In this document: positions 61,576-64,000 of the stretch, in pieces
Layout of the letters: every line of letters begins with the position of its first letter
How positions within the stretch are numbered: position 1 is the stretch's first letter
Notes under the pieces: generated by a model
The model's database searches: none
Seen by the model: the letters and a program-made list of their open reading frames with translations, nothing else
Told to the model about the DNA's origin: nothing
Assembly (NCBI GenBank): GCA_015680685.1
Contig: MNCI01026937.1
Span: 146,229-210,228, forward strand
Length of the DNA stretch: 64,000 nt
Reading direction: 5' to 3'
DNA from: Gnetum montanum
Lineage: Eukaryota > Streptophyta > Gnetopsida > Gnetales > Gnetaceae
Position numbers and translations under genes: made by a program

Positions 61576-62340
61576 GCAAACTATATAGGGATCAAGCTCA
61601 TGAGCCATACTATAAAGCTTTGGGGAGAGTCATAGAGAAACATCTCAAACTTGAATCAATAATATCCAAAAATCAATTTAGATATATGCCACAAAGATAT
61701 ACTATAGACGCTATTTTTTTTTATACAACAATTTATGGAAAAATTAAGAAAACATAAACAAAGTCTACATATGATATTCATTGACTTTGAAAAAGCATAT
61801 GATAGAGTATTTAAAGATATTATTTGGTGGGCCTTGCAAAAGAAAAATATCCTAATAAATATATTAAAGTAACCCAAGACATGCATTAAGGACCTACCAC
61901 TAAAATTAAAACAACTTGTAGAACAATTCCAATCATAGTAGGCCTACATCAAGGGGATGCCCTTAACCTATATTTATTTGTCATTATTATAAATGATGTA
62001 ACAAGGGAAATACAAGATGAAATCCCTTTGTGTTGCTATTTGCACATGATTTTGTGTTGGTTTATACATCTTAAGAAAATATTGCTTCTAAAATGGGGAA
62101 GTGGAGACACACTCTAGAATTAAAAGGCTTAAAAATTAACTTGAGTAAGACATAATATATGAAATGCAATTTTAGTAATAGCATAAATAGAAGTATTGGA
62201 GTTAAGAAGACCTTAGCCATGAACAAGGAATAAAATCACTATTGGAGTCAAGAAGACCTTTGAACTACACAAGAATTAAAACAACACTAAGTAAATAATA
62301 ATTAGGCAAAATATGCAAGGTGGATGATAATTGAATATAA
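61576..62340 (+). mobile_element. RTE-clade LINE, reverse transcriptase part, decayed and 3'-truncated
   Basis: Continues the element at 56545-57896. The plus strand reads IGIKLMSHTIKLWGRVIEKH, ISKNQFRYMPQRYTIDAIFF, then (after a shift) MIFIDFEKAYDRVFKDIIWW, IVGLHQGDALNLYLFVIIIN and EIQDEIPL, the standard reverse transcriptase order. The catalytic box region (near 62040) is read as LHMILCWF in a shifted frame, so it is dead. The characteristic RTE C-terminus and 3' tail are not found; the sequence fades near 62340. Confidence 0.85.
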
Positions 62341-64000
62341 TACCTAGACAATATAGTATAGCGAAAATCAAAGCTAGCCAAGTTCATAGCATACTTTGAA
62401 AGATAAAAAGATATTTAAAAAAATAAAAAGAGAAATACTAAAAGGTGAAGTTTAGCTCCATCTCCATTGTTAACATAAAAAGTAGAGGAAAAGCATGAAT
62501 TGGAAAGTGAAGATTTAGCTTTAAGCACAAAGGTTATAAAATGGAAATATCATTAACAAGCACCATGGTTATATGTAAAGATTTCGCTTTATATATAACC
62601 CAATGCGTGCACTGAAATAGCCATAATCCAATGTTGGCGCTAACCAAAACTCAGTTGTTATAACATACATTTATCACCACGAATTTAAGATGATATATAG
62701 TCATACTATGAAATGATACTATGATTGCCATGCACAACTAGGCAGAAGAATCCAAGCATTCCCAGATTCCTTTGAATACCTTGATGAGGTGTTTTCAGCC
62801 CAGTACAGACTTCTCAGACAACGTGTTTGCTTTGATTTTTCCTTTAATTCAACATGAATATGATCTCCGACTCGAGAAAATCCAGTGATGGCATGTCCAC
62901 AACCCTAAATCTTCCAATAAATTGGTGGCACGTCCACAACTAGTTGGGTATCTTGCTGGTAAATCTTGTTCGGCAGGTGATAACAAATTTCAACCATGTT
63001 CTCTATGTTCGGCTGCTTTTTCAAAGATGGATTAATCTTAAAGGTATCGTGCTAAAGATCCCCTTTCTACACTGTCATAACGCAATAACTCACTCTCAGA
63101 CTAATTATCCAAACATGTTTTTTAAACTCAAGATAACTTGAATTCGTTGTCGAGTATAATCTGTGTAGTTGTAGTGTACGATGATGTCATCTGTTTTGTT
63201 TTTGGACTTCTAACCTAGTATCAATCATGTATAATGAGCAACTTAGAATCCAAGTTAACGAAAAACAATTTTGGAACCAAGATTACAGAAGAAGATTACA
63301 ATATTTACGGTCATGCTCATATACTTGCTAAATTCGGAAACATCAATGATTGACGAGATTAAACTTAAAGTACCCTTACATCATCATAGGCAAAATCATA
63401 CAGCAGCATCATCGTCATTACTCTTATCGTACAAAGATCTGTAGATAATTCCGCATTCAACCAAGTCTAAGCATCGAAATGGAAATACAAATAATCGTGC
63501 ATTAAAATCTTGAACAAACAAAGGACTTAATAAATTCAACAAAAGATGCTTGCAAACTGAAAAGCATTATAAGGAATAGGAATTCATTCATACAGAACCG
63601 GCAATTGCCAAAAGCTTTTGCCCATGCGAATTGCTCAAACCCTGACACTGATAACAGCTTTGGGCAAACAAACCATATCATTTTTGGTTGCAACATTATA
63701 ATGCTGTCTGAAGCACAAAAAAGAAACACATGCAACTCAATATCAAGGGTTCCTAGATTCATCTTCCCACAATCAAAAAGAGCCTGAATGTTCACGACCC
63801 AGTGAGCAAAAAAGCAATAAAACTGGTAAAGTGGATTCATCTTCCCCAAGCAGCGTGCAGTATCAATATAGCATTAGTGACAAAAAATATATTCAGAAAA
63901 AGGAACACAGCTCAGTTTCTTCACCGGGCAGTGAACAGAACACAAGTGAAAATTCTATACAACCCTTGGGCTAGGACAAATATGAAGTACACAGTATTCA
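62341..64000. other. Unassigned right end; possible 3' UTR of a minus-strand gene
   Basis: No coding recognised. A near-repeat, atggcatgtccacaac and gtggcacgtccacaac, occurs at about 62890 and 62926. From about 63480 to the end the minus strand is T-rich with a 115-codon open frame (63849-63502) without any motif. The composition resembles a plant 3' UTR whose gene would lie beyond 64000. This is a guess from composition only. Confidence 0.25.

Noticed and set aside
63502-63849. 115-codon minus-strand frame at the right end
   Set aside because: No motif and a UTR-like composition; not enough to call a gene.

Overview
This window is nuclear DNA of a land plant, most likely a seed plant with a large, repeat-filled genome (a gymnosperm would fit, but nothing here proves it). 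The evidence is one complete plant-type AP-2 alpha-adaptin gene with 27 small exons, surrounded by plant LTR retrotransposons, RTE-clade LINEs, tRNA-like SINEs and AT-rich decayed DNA. There is no bacterial, organellar or viral gene organisation. The assembly has two N blocks (1979-2136, 14275-14709) and three single-N joins (10833, 13443, 27415), two of which sit next to duplicated sequence.

Layout. 1-2.9 kb: a broken Pif1-type helicase C-terminus with a duplicated piece, a 36-nt hairpin beside a gap, and a 142-bp tandem repeat. 2.97-16.96 kb: two LTR elements of one family placed end to end, both on the minus strand. The older is 2974-10169 (target-site duplication CCTAT) and the younger 10596-16959 (CAAGT). 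Both carry gag, and the younger also a retropepsin-like domain; I see no reverse transcriptase or integrase in either, so they look non-autonomous. A tRNA-like SINE lies between them. 17-25.3 kb: decayed DNA with a 5S rRNA-like fragment, then a long decayed minus-strand reading frame of unknown family. That frame starts at 32405 and is cut at codon 8 by a third LTR element (25322-32382, target-site duplication TCCTC, initiator-Met primer site, about 6 kb of internal DNA without recognisable coding). About 0.5 kb upstream of its ATG lies 2.1 kb of AGAACC/GGTTCT inverted-repeat minisatellite (32.89-35.06 kb), the oddest structure in the window.

38.1-55.7 kb: the AP-2 alpha gene, minus strand. 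By hand-spliced translation it has 27 coding exons that join without any frame conflict into 1010 codons plus stop, close to the usual length of plant alpha-adaptins (about 1010 residues). Intron 18 needs a GC-AG splice. Intron 19 holds a decayed RTE LINE on the opposite strand, and intron 12 holds a SINE. 56.5-62.3 kb: a second RTE LINE split by a 3.7-kb insertion that contains an LTR-like TATA box. 62.3-64 kb: unassigned; the last part may be the 3' untranslated end of a minus-strand gene outside the window.

Only the AP-2 gene appears functional. Everything else is mobile DNA at different stages of decay, in nested order.
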